From Caballeronia udeis (GTDB lineage: Bacteria > Pseudomonadota > Gammaproteobacteria > Burkholderiales > Burkholderiaceae), in contig NZ_FCOK02000025.1 of assembly GCF_001544555.2 (NCBI RefSeq), positions 1-64,000 on the forward strand: DNA of 64,000 bases, given 5' to 3'. Positions 33,725-42,187 of the stretch are shown in pieces. How positions within the stretch are numbered: position 1 is the first letter of the stretch; each line of letters opens with the position of its first letter. Under the pieces are notes generated by a model. That model made no database searches. It had not been told where the DNA came from and was given only the letters and a program-made list of their open reading frames with translations. A program made the position numbers and the translations under genes.

Positions 33725-33985
33725 TCAGGCGTCTTGCTCGGACCCGAGATCCCGCTGGTAGTCGATTCCTTCCTTTCGGATGCCACCCTGGTTATGGTCG
33801 CCGTCCGGCGGCACGCCCGGCGCCGGGCGGTTCTGCCCGGCTGGATCATGGGACGGCGGCAAGGCGCCTGGATCGGCCGGATCGGCTGGAGCAGCAACGT
33901 CGGGCGGGATCATTTTGGCTGGATCGGGCCGCGGCTCACGCTTCGATGAATGGCGTGCTGAACGACGAAGTGCGGGGTGCCTCAT
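33725..33985 (-). CDS. Small Pro/Asp-rich hypothetical protein (86 aa)
   Basis: It starts at ATG 33985 with GGAGG 6 bases upstream. The protein is hydrophilic and Pro/Asp/Arg-rich (MIPPDVAAPADPADPGALPP), probably disordered. It has no signal peptide or membrane segment. Function unknown. Confidence 0.55.
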   Translation of the reverse strand: MRHPALRRSARHSSKREPRPDPAKMIPPDVAAPADPADPGALPPSHDPAGQNRPAPGVPPDGDHNQGGIRKEGIDYQRDLGSEQDA

Positions 33986-34155
33986 GGGTGCCTCCAGAAA
34001 AGAAGGCCGTCGGAGAAGTGTTCGGCGGCGAATTACTAACAAAATCCTGCAGAAACGACCGGACCCAATGTTTAAATCCGGTCATTCTTGCCTAATGCGT
34101 TGTAATGCCTACAGCGGCGATGAAATATGTTCAAAGTCTCCGCTAACGAGCGGTT

Positions 34156-34443
34156 TCAATGCAGCGTTCCCGGGACATGCGGCGAAAAATGCGGCGTTTC
34201 GTTCGGCCCCGGAGGCGGATCGCCGATCGGCTGACTCGGCGGTGACGGCGGCTCGCGCGTCGGTTCGGGAGTGGTGTCCGGGGGTTCTTGCGGCGACGGT
34301 GGCGGCGGCGTATCGGGATTGAATGGCGGGTCGGGTGGCTGCGGTGTCTGAGCGCGGACTGGCGTGAAGTACGCCGGCCACACAACACGCGACACATGCA
34401 GTACGTTCCGGGATTGGCGTTGATGCGAGACGAGATCGGTCAT
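34156..34443 (-). CDS. Proline-rich hypothetical protein (95 aa)
   Basis: The ATG at 34443 has AGGGGG upstream. From residue 33 on it is dominated by Pro with Asp, Glu and Thr (TPQPPDPPFNPDTPPPPSPQ). It is predicted to be disordered and soluble. The composition matches its neighbour at 33725, 170 bp downstream on the same strand, so the two may be related orphan genes. Function unknown. Confidence 0.5.
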   Translation of the reverse strand: MTDLVSHQRQSRNVLHVSRVVWPAYFTPVRAQTPQPPDPPFNPDTPPPPSPQEPPDTTPEPTREPPSPPSQPIGDPPPGPNETPHFSPHVPGTLH

Positions 34444-34783
34444 GGCGGGCCCCCTGGATCTTATGATGATGACACTCGTTCGGCTCGGGCGCAGCGGCCA
34501 ATCCGGCCAAGGACTCTCGGCCGGGCTCTATGCCGGCGAGGTAGCGCTCCGCCCGCGAACCAGGCCATTGCGTCACAGCAAAGGCCATTCCCCAGGTTCA
34601 AGTCTCTCTCATTCAACCCACGGGCCTTAAAACATTATCGGCGCTGCATTCGCGCACACCAACGAAAATCGCCCGTCCAAAGCGGACATCTTTCGAAGTC
34701 CCAATGACACGGGCGTCTCACTTCATCCACTAAACGTCGCCGGCAATTACGTCAGCGATTACATCGCCAATCAACCCTGACGC
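34444..34783. other. Intergenic stretch, nothing recognised
   Basis: There is no gene, strong hairpin or promoter that I can support between the Pro-rich gene start and the end of the sigma-54 activator gene. Confidence 0.5.
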
Positions 34784-36190
34784 TCAGGAGCGACCCGCGT
34801 CGGCATCGCCTACTTCGCTGGCTTCGCTTATCGCCGCCTTGTTCGCTGCGTCCTCGCCGTACTCGACCAGCCGGTTGTACAGCGTCTTCAGGCTGATCCC
34901 GAGAATCTCCGCCGCCCGTGTCTTCACACCGCCGCACTGTTCAAGCGTGGCGAGGATCAACTGGCGATCCGCTTCGGCGAGCGACGTGCCGAAGGCGATG
35001 GTGACGGCTGTTCCCGCCGACGGCTTCGCCAGCGAGATCTGCAGCGGCACGGTAGCGGTACTGTCCGACTCCGCGCCCGACATGATGTACGCGCGCTGCA
35101 CGTAGTTCTTGAGCTCTCGCACGTTACCCGGCCACGGATACGACGCAAGCATGTCGCGCACCGAAGCCGGAAACGTCTTCTTGGTGTTGTAGCGGGAATT
35201 GAGCTCGTCTAGGAACGCCTGGCCCAGCAATTCGACGTCCGTGCCGCGATCGCGCAGAGGCGGCAGGTTGATCGGGAACACGTTGAGCCGGTGATACAGG
35301 TCGAGCCGCAACTTGCCTTCGAGTACCGCCTGCTCCGGGTCGCGATTGGTCGCGGCGATCAGGCGTACATCCGTCTCGAGTTCTTTCGTCGTACCTACCC
35401 GCATGAACATGCCGGTCTCGAGCACGCGCAGGAGTTTCACCTGCAATTCGATCGGCATCTCGGTGATTTCATCGAGGAACAGCGTGCCGCCGTTCGCGCG
35501 TTCGAAGTACCCCTTGTGCTGACGATCCGCGCCGGTGAACGAACCGCGCTCATGCCCGAACATCTCGGACTCGATCAGGTTCGGCGAGATGGCTCCGCAG
35601 TTCACCGCAATAAACGAATGCTTGCGGCGCAGGCTCAATTCATGAAGCGTCTGCGCCGCGACTTCCTTGCCCGTACCCGATTCGCCGATCAGCAGGACCG
35701 AAGCCGCCGTGGGCGCTACCCGGCCGATCTGGTCGTAGACCGTTTGCATCGCGGGCGAATTGCCGAGCATGAGGCCAAAGCGGCCCATGCGGCGCAGCTC
35801 GCCACGCAACGTGCCAATCTCCGCCTTGAGGTCGCCGGGACGCGGCAGACGGCTCAGGATCGCCTTCACGCGTTGCATGTTGATGGGTTTGACGAGGTAA
35901 TCCGTCGCACCCATCTTGAGCGCGCTGACCGCGGACTCCACCGTGGCGTGTCCGGTGATGACGATGATTTCCACGCCGGATCGGGGATCGAGATCCTCGA
36001 ACAGGTCCACGCCCAAACCATCGGGCAACTTGAGGTCGGTGAATACGACATCCGGCGTCTGGCGCACAAGCTGAATCCGCGCTTCGCGCAGGTCGCCCGC
36101 CGTAGCCGTCGTCAGTCCGTCTTCGCCGATGATCGCGGCTAGTGCCTCGCGGGTACTGGGATCGTCATCGACAATCAATACGTGTGGCAT
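34784..36190 (-). CDS. NtrC-type sigma-54 response regulator
   Basis: 468 residues. The receiver domain (1-115) has acidic pocket DDD at 8-10, phospho-acceptor Asp52 in FTDLKLP and Lys in YLVKPI. The AAA+ domain (about 140-375) has GESGTGKE (Walker A), the sigma-54 contact loop GSFTGA (GAFTGA variant), GGTLFLDEITE (Walker B) and an R-finger region. A Fis-type helix-turn-helix lies near 420-445 (TRAAEILGISLKTLYNRL). No kinase gene is adjacent, so the input is unknown. The recognition helix is almost identical to that of the activator at 38122. Confidence 0.93.
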   Translation of the reverse strand: MPHVLIVDDDPSTREALAAIIGEDGLTTATAGDLREARIQLVRQTPDVVFTDLKLPDGLGVDLFEDLDPRSGVEIIVITGHATVESAVSALKMGATDYLVKPINMQRVKAILSRLPRPGDLKAEIGTLRGELRRMGRFGLMLGNSPAMQTVYDQIGRVAPTAASVLLIGESGTGKEVAAQTLHELSLRRKHSFIAVNCGAISPNLIESEMFGHERGSFTGADRQHKGYFERANGGTLFLDEITEMPIELQVKLLRVLETGMFMRVGTTKELETDVRLIAATNRDPEQAVLEGKLRLDLYHRLNVFPINLPPLRDRGTDVELLGQAFLDELNSRYNTKKTFPASVRDMLASYPWPGNVRELKNYVQRAYIMSGAESDSTATVPLQISLAKPSAGTAVTIAFGTSLAEADRQLILATLEQCGGVKTRAAEILGISLKTLYNRLVEYGEDAANKAAISEASEVGDADAGRS

Positions 36191-36538
36191 GCGTCTCGAA
36201 TTTATCCAAAGCGTTGAGGGTCACACGGCGCAGAAAGCGTCGTGGAGATCTCTGGGACGGTGCTTATGAGAGCAGTACGCCGCCAGGCCGAATGCGCACT
36301 GAGAGAAACTCAAGTACGCCGAAAGATGAAAGTCTTTCCGGTTTCGCGAATGGCGCCTGGCTGCATCGCGCAATTATTGCCATATAGCGAACTTATTACT
36401 ATGAGTTAGTCGATTATAAGGCTTTATCAAGATGAAACGCACGCCGGGGCGTGCGTTTCGAATAACCCATTCACCTCATGAGCCGGGACTCCGGCTGAGT
36501 GCCGAAGGCGCAATTGATCGGGCAGATGCGTGCCTGTA
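36191..36538. other. Intergenic stretch with one hairpin
   Basis: It carries the hairpin at 36434-36459, which probably ends the minus-strand operon of 36539-37600. The AT-rich part near 36370-36420 may hold the promoter of the activator gene, but I cannot define it. Confidence 0.45.
36434..36459 (-). terminator. Hairpin at the end of the DUF883 operon
   Basis: GAAACGCACGC (36434-36444) and GCGTGCGTTTC (36449-36459) with a 4-base loop. The T-run on the minus strand is short. Confidence 0.55.
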
Positions 36539-36799
36539 TCAGCTATGCGGAAAATGCCACGCTTCCGGCGTGCTGCCGAGCGCGCCATTGCCCGGGCTGT
36601 TCGACGGCTTGACCGGCGCCGCAGGCGTAGCACTTGAAGCGCTGGCCGGCGTGACGACCTTGCCGCCCTCGCCTTCCCAACGATGTAGTTCACGCGTACC
36701 GCGTTTTGCCGCATCGCGCTGCGCTTGCGCCCATCGCCAGGCAAGGACGCTGCCTATGGCGAACAGCGCACCGAACAGGCCGAGTTTGGGTCGTGCCAT
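36539..36799 (-). CDS. Small membrane-anchored protein (86 aa)
   Basis: It starts at ATG 36799 with GGAGGAAA upstream. Residues 6-22 (LGLFGALFAIGSVLAWRW) form a membrane helix. The rest is Ala/Pro/Ser-rich with a charged stretch. It is third in a minus-strand operon behind the DUF883 gene, in the position where YqjK-like genes are found, though I see no direct likeness. Confidence 0.65.
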   Translation of the reverse strand: MARPKLGLFGALFAIGSVLAWRWAQAQRDAAKRGTRELHRWEGEGGKVVTPASASSATPAAPVKPSNSPGNGALGSTPEAWHFPHS

Positions 36800-36884
36800 T
36801 GTGTTTCCTCCGTTTATCGCGGTTGGAACGGGTGGAGTGGTTGGAGCGGTTAAAGCAGTTAGAGCGCTTACGACGCTCAGGCGG

Positions 36885-37202
36885 CTATCGCGAAACCAGG
36901 ATGCCGGCCAGAAAGCCGATGCCCGCGGCAATGCCGAGCGCCTGCCACGGGTTGTCGCGCGTGTATTGCACGGTGCCGTCCAGGCTCGCGCGATACCGCT
37001 CCTGCGCACTGGACTGCGCTGTTTCAAGCGCATTGCGCGCTGCATCAACGTGATCCCGCAGGCGCGTGCGCAGCGCGTCGACCCCTTCGGCGGGCAACAA
37101 CGCACTGAGCCGGACGAGCTCTTCGGAATCGTTCAGCAAGACCTTGATGTCTTCGATGATCTTTTGCTTGCCCAGCGACATCTGGGCCGTGGTTTGACTC
37201 AT
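36885..37202 (-). CDS. DUF883 (ElaB/YqjD) family protein
   Basis: 105 residues from ATG 37202 (AAGGGG upstream). A long amphipathic helix (IIEDIKVLLNDSEELVRLSA) is followed by a C-terminal glycine-rich membrane helix (ALGIAAGIGFLAGILVSR). In E. coli such C-tail-anchored proteins bind stationary-phase ribosomes and hold them at the inner membrane. It is second in the three-gene operon. Confidence 0.9.
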   Translation of the reverse strand: MSQTTAQMSLGKQKIIEDIKVLLNDSEELVRLSALLPAEGVDALRTRLRDHVDAARNALETAQSSAQERYRASLDGTVQYTRDNPWQALGIAAGIGFLAGILVSR

Positions 37203-37267
37203 GTTATGAAACCCCTTGCCATTAACGTCGAATATCTCTGATGAATGTGCCGTCGGGTGCGCTCGCA

Positions 37268-37600
37268 TCATGATGCCCGGGTATCCCGTGGCGCCTGATG
37301 TTCCGAACGCCGCAGCCGCATTGCGCGCAGCATGGCGCCAAGCACAAGCGCGCCACCGAGCGCTGCGAACACCGCACTGGTGATGCTCGCTGCCCGCGTC
37401 AGCGCCGGTGTGCCGGCAGCGCACGCCATCACCGTGCACATCAGCGCAGTCACGAGCGCGACAGCGGCCCAGTGATAAAGATTGATCGGTTCGGCCGCCA
37501 CGAGTTCCGGACGTCCTGCCGCGCGCTGCGGCACTCGAGCCCGGCGGACGGGCCGCACGCGCTGTTGCACGGGAATGTCGAAATGAAGGGAATCTTCCAT
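37268..37600 (-). CDS. Two-TM envelope protein of the DUF883 operon (110 aa)
   Basis: A basic N-terminal 40 residues precede two hydrophobic helices (LYHWAAVALVTALMCTVMAC and ITSAVFAALGGALVLGAML) and a basic tail. By gene order it takes the place of the YqjE/holin-like protein found with DUF883 genes. The ribosome-binding site is weak. It is first gene of the operon. Confidence 0.65.
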   Translation of the reverse strand: MEDSLHFDIPVQQRVRPVRRARVPQRAAGRPELVAAEPINLYHWAAVALVTALMCTVMACAAGTPALTRAASITSAVFAALGGALVLGAMLRAMRLRRSEHQAPRDTRAS

Positions 37601-38121
37601 GGCTTGGTGCCGGAAACCGGCCTTTCAATTGCAGATGCCACCCATGGACGCAGGTTTCGTTCCATCCCGGTCAAGCGCATACGGCGGTGACATTGGCCCT
37701 CCGCTTGTACGCAAGCAGACCGGCTGGACAACACGTCTGACGCGTAACAATTACGTCTGGCGCCCGCAATTTCAGACGATATCGGTGAAGCTTTCCGGCT
37801 TCTCGCCAGCGCTTTCAATTCGTATGCAGATTCGCGGATGCAATTGCGCGACAAAGGACAAAGAAGGGCAAAGCCCATGCAAAGCACATTGCCGCTGGGT
37901 CCTTACGGATGGTTAAATACGGTTTATGAGATAAGCCGCATGCACGCGCCGGCCCCCGAAATAACGGGACAGGTGCCCGTCGAACGATGCTCCCCACTCG
38001 AGCGGCAGTCAAACCGGCCTGCCATCTGACTGGCGGTGACCGCCTCGACCTAGCGGCACCGCCTTGTCTTCAGTCAGCGGCGAAGCTGTCGCCCGAACCA
38101 CATTTGCAGGACAAAAGACTC
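37601..38121. other. Divergent intergenic region, nothing firm
   Basis: It separates the DUF883 operon from the second sigma-54 activator. TGGCCC-N5-TTGTA near 37697 is close to a sigma-54 promoter but lacks the invariant GC at -12. No gene seen. Confidence 0.4.
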
Positions 38122-39192
38122 ATGGCGTCAACCGATCTGGACTCGCCGGCCGTCGCCTCCGGCGACACGCCATCGCAGAAAAAACGCAACGCGGGTGAAA
38201 TTGCCGGGCTGAAATCGTATGGACTTCTGTACGGCTCATCGCCCGTGATGATGGAGCTGTATTCCCAAATCGAGCGCGTTGCGGCAACCGATGCCACCGC
38301 GTTGATCATTGGTGAGTCGGGAACGGGCAAGGAGCTGATTGCCCGCACGATCCACGACCAGAGCGCCCGTCGCGATGCCCCGTTCGTTGCCGTGAATTGC
38401 GGCGCGATCCCCGATAACCTCATCGAACCCGAGCTTTTCGGTCACGAGAAAGGCAGCTTCACGGGCGCCGTGCAGGGACGCCTCGGTTACTTCGAGCACG
38501 CGAACGGCGGCACGCTGTTCCTCGACGAGGTGACCGAGATGTCGCCGGTTCGACAGGTCAAGCTGCTGCGCGCGCTGGAAACAGGAACGTTCTTTCGGGT
38601 GGGCGGCAATGACCTGATTCACTCCGATGTCCGCGTGATTGCAGCGACCAATCGTGATCCTATCGTGGCGGTCAAGGAGAACGGCTTGCGCGAGGACCTG
38701 ATGTATCGGCTCGCGGTGTTTCCCCTGCGCGCACCGCCTCTTCGTGAACGCGATACCGACCGCGAGTTTCTCGCGCAGCACTTCCTCTCGGAGATGAACG
38801 CGCAGGAAGGCACGAACAAATCCTTCAGCAAACGCGCGCTCGACATGCTGCGCACGTACTCATGGCCGGGCAATGTGCGCGAGTTGAAGAACACCGTGTA
38901 TCGCGCGTTCATCCTGGCTGAGAAGACGGTGGAGATCGCGCATCCTCACCTGGCATCGCGGGTTAAAAAGCCGGTCACGCAAGGCGATGCGATGAACGTG
39001 TGGGTCGGCACGCCACTCGCCGATGCGCAGAAACAAATCATCCTCGGCACGCTCAAGCATTGCGGAGGAGACAAACGCCGCGCCGCCAAGGCGCTCGGCG
39101 TGAGCCTCAAGACGCTGTACAACCGCCTCGGCATGTACGAGAACGAAGGCGGCGACGCGGATTCATCGACGTCGGCAGGCTCGGAAAGCTAA
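38122..39192 (+). CDS. Sigma-54 activator without receiver domain
   Basis: 356 residues from ATG 38122; the in-frame extension to 37987 is not conserved-looking. After a short polar N-terminus the AAA+ domain (about 38-275) shows GESGTGKE, GSFTGA, GGTLFLDEVTEM and SWPGNVRELKN. A Fis-type helix-turn-helix lies at about 315-340 (RRAAKALGVSLKTLYNRL). Without a sensory domain it resembles PspF- or HrpS-like activators, controlled by expression level or a partner protein. Its recognition helix matches that of the 34784 activator, so the two may share binding sites. Confidence 0.92.
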   Translation: MASTDLDSPAVASGDTPSQKKRNAGEIAGLKSYGLLYGSSPVMMELYSQIERVAATDATALIIGESGTGKELIARTIHDQSARRDAPFVAVNCGAIPDNLIEPELFGHEKGSFTGAVQGRLGYFEHANGGTLFLDEVTEMSPVRQVKLLRALETGTFFRVGGNDLIHSDVRVIAATNRDPIVAVKENGLREDLMYRLAVFPLRAPPLRERDTDREFLAQHFLSEMNAQEGTNKSFSKRALDMLRTYSWPGNVRELKNTVYRAFILAEKTVEIAHPHLASRVKKPVTQGDAMNVWVGTPLADAQKQIILGTLKHCGGDKRRAAKALGVSLKTLYNRLGMYENEGGDADSSTSAGSES

Positions 39193-39460
39193 GTCTCAAA
39201 CAAGTCGATGAGCCCCGGTTCGACTCATCGGCTTATCCCCCGGCGACGCGCTCATCAGCGATGATTGTCACGGTAGTTTTTCATTTTCCGCACTACGTTC
39301 CCCGCATTTGCAATTTCTTGCAAATTTCTTTGCCCGTCATCTCTCTGCGTCCTTCAAAATGCGCGGGCGCTCCGATTGCTTAGTGTTCCTTCAGTGCAGG
39401 CACAGACAAGCCGGTTGCCGTTATCGAAAGAATAAGGAAAGGCGAGGAAGGTACAGCACT

Positions 39461-40015
39461 ATGCAGAAAACGATTCACCGGCGTCCCCCCCACGCCGTTG
39501 CACTGACAACGCTCCTGATTGGAGCACTCGCATGCGCCACCCTCTCGGGGTGTAGCTCCTTATATACCGAAGGTGCCGTGGCAGGCGCCGGTGTAGGCGG
39601 CGCCGCTATCGCGAGCAGCGTGACCCGCAATGCCGCGGTGGCGACCGGTATCGGTCTTGGCGCCGTCGCTGCGGCGAAAGCCGGCGTTCAGTACAGCGAG
39701 CGCGTGATGCACACCTATACGCAAGACCGGATCGCCGGCGCAGCCGGGCCGCTTGCCGTAGGTGCGGTGGCGTCATGGGCCGCGGTGCATACCGTGCCTA
39801 TCGAACCGGATGAGAAAGGCCGCGTGACGGTCAGCCGTGTCATCAGTACCGGTACGCTCGATTGCAAGGAAATCGTCTTCTCCGTCGATACCGACGCCAC
39901 CAAGGATCATCCCTCCGACAGCGGCTTCTACGTAGCGTCCATCTGCCGGGATGGACAGACCTGGAAGTGGGCGTCGGCGGAACCCGCCACGCCGCGCTGG
40001 GGTGCGCTGCAATGA
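39461..40015 (+). CDS. Lipoprotein with glycine-zipper segment (184 aa)
   Basis: It starts at ATG 39461 (GGCGAGGAAGG upstream). The signal peptide ends in the lipobox TLSGC, giving an acylated Cys at about 31. A Gly/Ala-rich segment (GAVAGAGVGGAAIASSV) is followed by a soluble domain ending WKWASAEPATPRWGALQ. It overlaps the next gene by 4 bases (ATGA) and is its paralogue. Probably envelope-associated; function unknown. Confidence 0.75.
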   Translation: MQKTIHRRPPHAVALTTLLIGALACATLSGCSSLYTEGAVAGAGVGGAAIASSVTRNAAVATGIGLGAVAAAKAGVQYSERVMHTYTQDRIAGAAGPLAVGAVASWAAVHTVPIEPDEKGRVTVSRVISTGTLDCKEIVFSVDTDATKDHPSDSGFYVASICRDGQTWKWASAEPATPRWGALQ

Positions 40016-40527
40016 GGCCCGGCCTCAGCCTGATGCTCGCGGCCGGCGTGGCGGCGAGCTGCGTTCTGGTGAGCGGCTGCTCGTCGATTGGCGCTGCGGC
40101 CGGCGCGGTCGCGGGTGTGTCCACCGGTGCGGTCACCAGCAATCCGGCGATTGGTTTCGGCGTGGGTATCGCGGTCCAGGCCGCCACCGACGAAGCCGTC
40201 AATCGCCTGATGAAGCGCCTGCACAGCGACCAGCAGATCGCCATTGCGACGACCGCCGGGGATCTTCCGATCGGAGAAACGAAACCCTGGAGCGTGAAAC
40301 ATACGCTGCCGGTAGAGAACGGTCATGGCGACGTGCGGGTGCTGCGTGAATTCAGCAGCGCACTGGCTACGTGCCGTGAGTTCGCGTTCTCGGTGGCTGA
40401 CGGCGATAAGCCGGACGCGCACGAGGACTGGTTCCTCGCCCAGGCGTGCAAGGGCAATGACGATAGCGGCGGCTGGAAGTGGGCATCGGCGGAACCGGCA
40501 GTCGAGCGCTGGGGCAACCTGCAGTAG
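40012..40527 (+). CDS. Paralogous lipoprotein (171 aa)
   Basis: It starts at ATG 40012, overlapping the upstream stop. The signal peptide ends in LVSGC (Cys about 23). A Gly/Ala-rich stretch (AAAGAVAGVSTGAVTSNPAI) and a soluble domain ending WKWASAEPAVERWGNLQ mirror the first lipoprotein. The internal CREFAFSV parallels CKEIVFSV there. It is a tandem duplication, co-translated. Function unknown. Confidence 0.75.
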   Translation: MRPGLSLMLAAGVAASCVLVSGCSSIGAAAGAVAGVSTGAVTSNPAIGFGVGIAVQAATDEAVNRLMKRLHSDQQIAIATTAGDLPIGETKPWSVKHTLPVENGHGDVRVLREFSSALATCREFAFSVADGDKPDAHEDWFLAQACKGNDDSGGWKWASAEPAVERWGNLQ

Positions 40528-40657
40528 TAGCTAACCGTCGTCGATGCAAAAAGGCGCGTCGCCATCCGCTGTCTCGCGACGCGCGGCGCGCGGCGCTTAC
40601 GTTAGCGCGCCATGCACGCACGACCACGGTCGATGAATCCCGCTATCGACAGGCACA

Positions 40658-40697
40658 AAAAAACGCGGCGCCCGTTTCCGGATCAGCCGCGTTTTTT
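40658..40697. terminator. Bidirectional terminator
   Basis: AAAAACGCGGC pairs with GCCGCGTTTTT around a 17-base loop. It separates the lipoprotein pair from the convergent ABC transporter operon. Confidence 0.75.
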
Positions 40698-40729
40698 TGC
40701 GCCGACTGGCGCCCTTCAATTTCCCCGCA

Positions 40730-42064
40730 TCAAGACTCGACGTCTTCCAGGCTGAAAATTTCGGTCTGGTCGTTGTACGAGAAAATCTCGCCATAACGGC
40801 CCCAGTTGATCACCGCGTCAAGCGTTTCCTCGGCAGCGCTATCGGAGAGAAAATCTTCCAGCTCCTGCTCGAAGCGCACGCGCGGCGCGCGATGCCCCGG
40901 CCGTTCGTTCAGCACCTTCTTGATCCGCGCAGCGAGCGGCACGTGCCGCAGCAAATGCTCCGCGAACATCATCTTGCGTTCCTGCGTGCCGAACTCGGCG
41001 AACACGCGCGCCGGCGGGGTCAGGAAGATGTCGCCTTCCCGCACATCGGCGAAACCCAGATGCTGCAGCACTTCGGCCACCGGGAACAGATCGTCCACTT
41101 CCAGATGCAGCGACCGCGCGATCTCCGGCATGTCGGCACGGCCGTGGTACGGATCGGCGGCCAGCGTTTCGATCAGACCGGCCATCAGGTTGGTCGACAC
41201 CTGCGGCAGCCAGCTGCTCAGCTCCAAGCCCTTCTTCTTCCCTTCGTCAAGCTGACGCGCGGTCATCTTGGCGTAGATGTCATCGACCAGGCGGCGGAAC
41301 GCAGGGTCCAGCCGGTTACGCGGATGTTTGAACGGCACGCGGATTTCAGCCATCACGCGACCAGGATTCGACGCCAGCACCAGGATCCGGTCGCACATGA
41401 ACACCGCTTCCTCAATGTTGTGCGTCACGATCAGCACCGACTTGATCGGCATCTTGCCTTGCGTCCAGAGGTCGAGCAGGTCGGTACGCAAGTTCTCGGC
41501 GGTCAGCACGTCGAGCGCGGAGAATGGCTCGTCCATCAGCAAGAGCGTGGGGTCGACCACCAGCGCGCGCGCAAAACCCACGCGCTGGCGCATGCCGCCC
41601 GACAACTCGCGCGGATACGCGTTCTCGAAACCGTCGAGACCGATCAGGTCGATTGCCGCCAGCGCCCGCTCGCGCCGCACCTTCGCCTGCACGCCCTGCG
41701 CCTCCAGCCCCGCTTCCACGTTCTGCAGCACGGTCAGCCACGGAAACAGCGCGAAGGTCTGGAAGACCATGGCCACGCCCTTCGCCGGGCCGTGCAATGG
41801 CTCGTTCAGATAGGTGACCTCGCCGCCTGTCGGCTCGATCAGGCCGGCGATGATCCGCAGCAGCGTCGACTTGCCGGAACCCGAACGGCCCAGCAACCCG
41901 ACAATCTCGCCTTCGTTGAGCGTCAGGTTCACGTCTTCGAGCACGAGCAGTTCGCCCTGCGTCTTGTTGAAGCCCCGACTGACGTCCTGGACCCGCAGGA
42001 TTTCCTGGCCGGGGCGCGGCGGCGCTGGCGGCGTTTGGGTGGTCGTATTCGTCTGCGTTGACAT
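40730..42064 (-). CDS. ABC transporter ATPase, nitrate/sulfonate/taurine type, with AAA-associated domain
   Basis: 444 residues. The N-terminal ATPase (about 20-265) has GRSGSGKST (Walker A), LSGGMRQR (signature) and LLLMDEPFSALD (Walker B). The C-terminal 150 residues (LSSWLPQVSTNLMAGLIE, EVDDLFPVAEVLQHLGFA) match the AAA-associated domain found fused to this ATPase subgroup. It lies 123 bp downstream of the fused permease gene. There is no periplasmic binding protein gene, so the substrate is unclear. Confidence 0.93.
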   Translation of the reverse strand: MSTQTNTTTQTPPAPPRPGQEILRVQDVSRGFNKTQGELLVLEDVNLTLNEGEIVGLLGRSGSGKSTLLRIIAGLIEPTGGEVTYLNEPLHGPAKGVAMVFQTFALFPWLTVLQNVEAGLEAQGVQAKVRRERALAAIDLIGLDGFENAYPRELSGGMRQRVGFARALVVDPTLLLMDEPFSALDVLTAENLRTDLLDLWTQGKMPIKSVLIVTHNIEEAVFMCDRILVLASNPGRVMAEIRVPFKHPRNRLDPAFRRLVDDIYAKMTARQLDEGKKKGLELSSWLPQVSTNLMAGLIETLAADPYHGRADMPEIARSLHLEVDDLFPVAEVLQHLGFADVREGDIFLTPPARVFAEFGTQERKMMFAEHLLRHVPLAARIKKVLNERPGHRAPRVRFEQELEDFLSDSAAEETLDAVINWGRYGEIFSYNDQTEIFSLEDVES

Positions 42065-42187
42065 AGGCGCTCGCGTGTTGCTGATTACGGAAATTTCACG
42101 GTGGGGCCGCTGGCGGCGGGGATTCAGTCGGTTACCAGTGCGCGCCGCATAAACGGCCGGATAACGGTCGGATGAGTGGCTTCCGAC

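Noticed and set aside
37690..37712. Sigma-54-like TGGCCC-N5-TTGTA upstream of the second activator
   Set aside because: The invariant GC of the -12 element is GT here.
40697..42061. 454-codon plus-strand frame opposite the ABC ATPase gene
   Set aside because: Antisense to a gene with all ABC motifs; composition is His/Gln/Arg-rich as expected for a shadow of GC-rich coding DNA.
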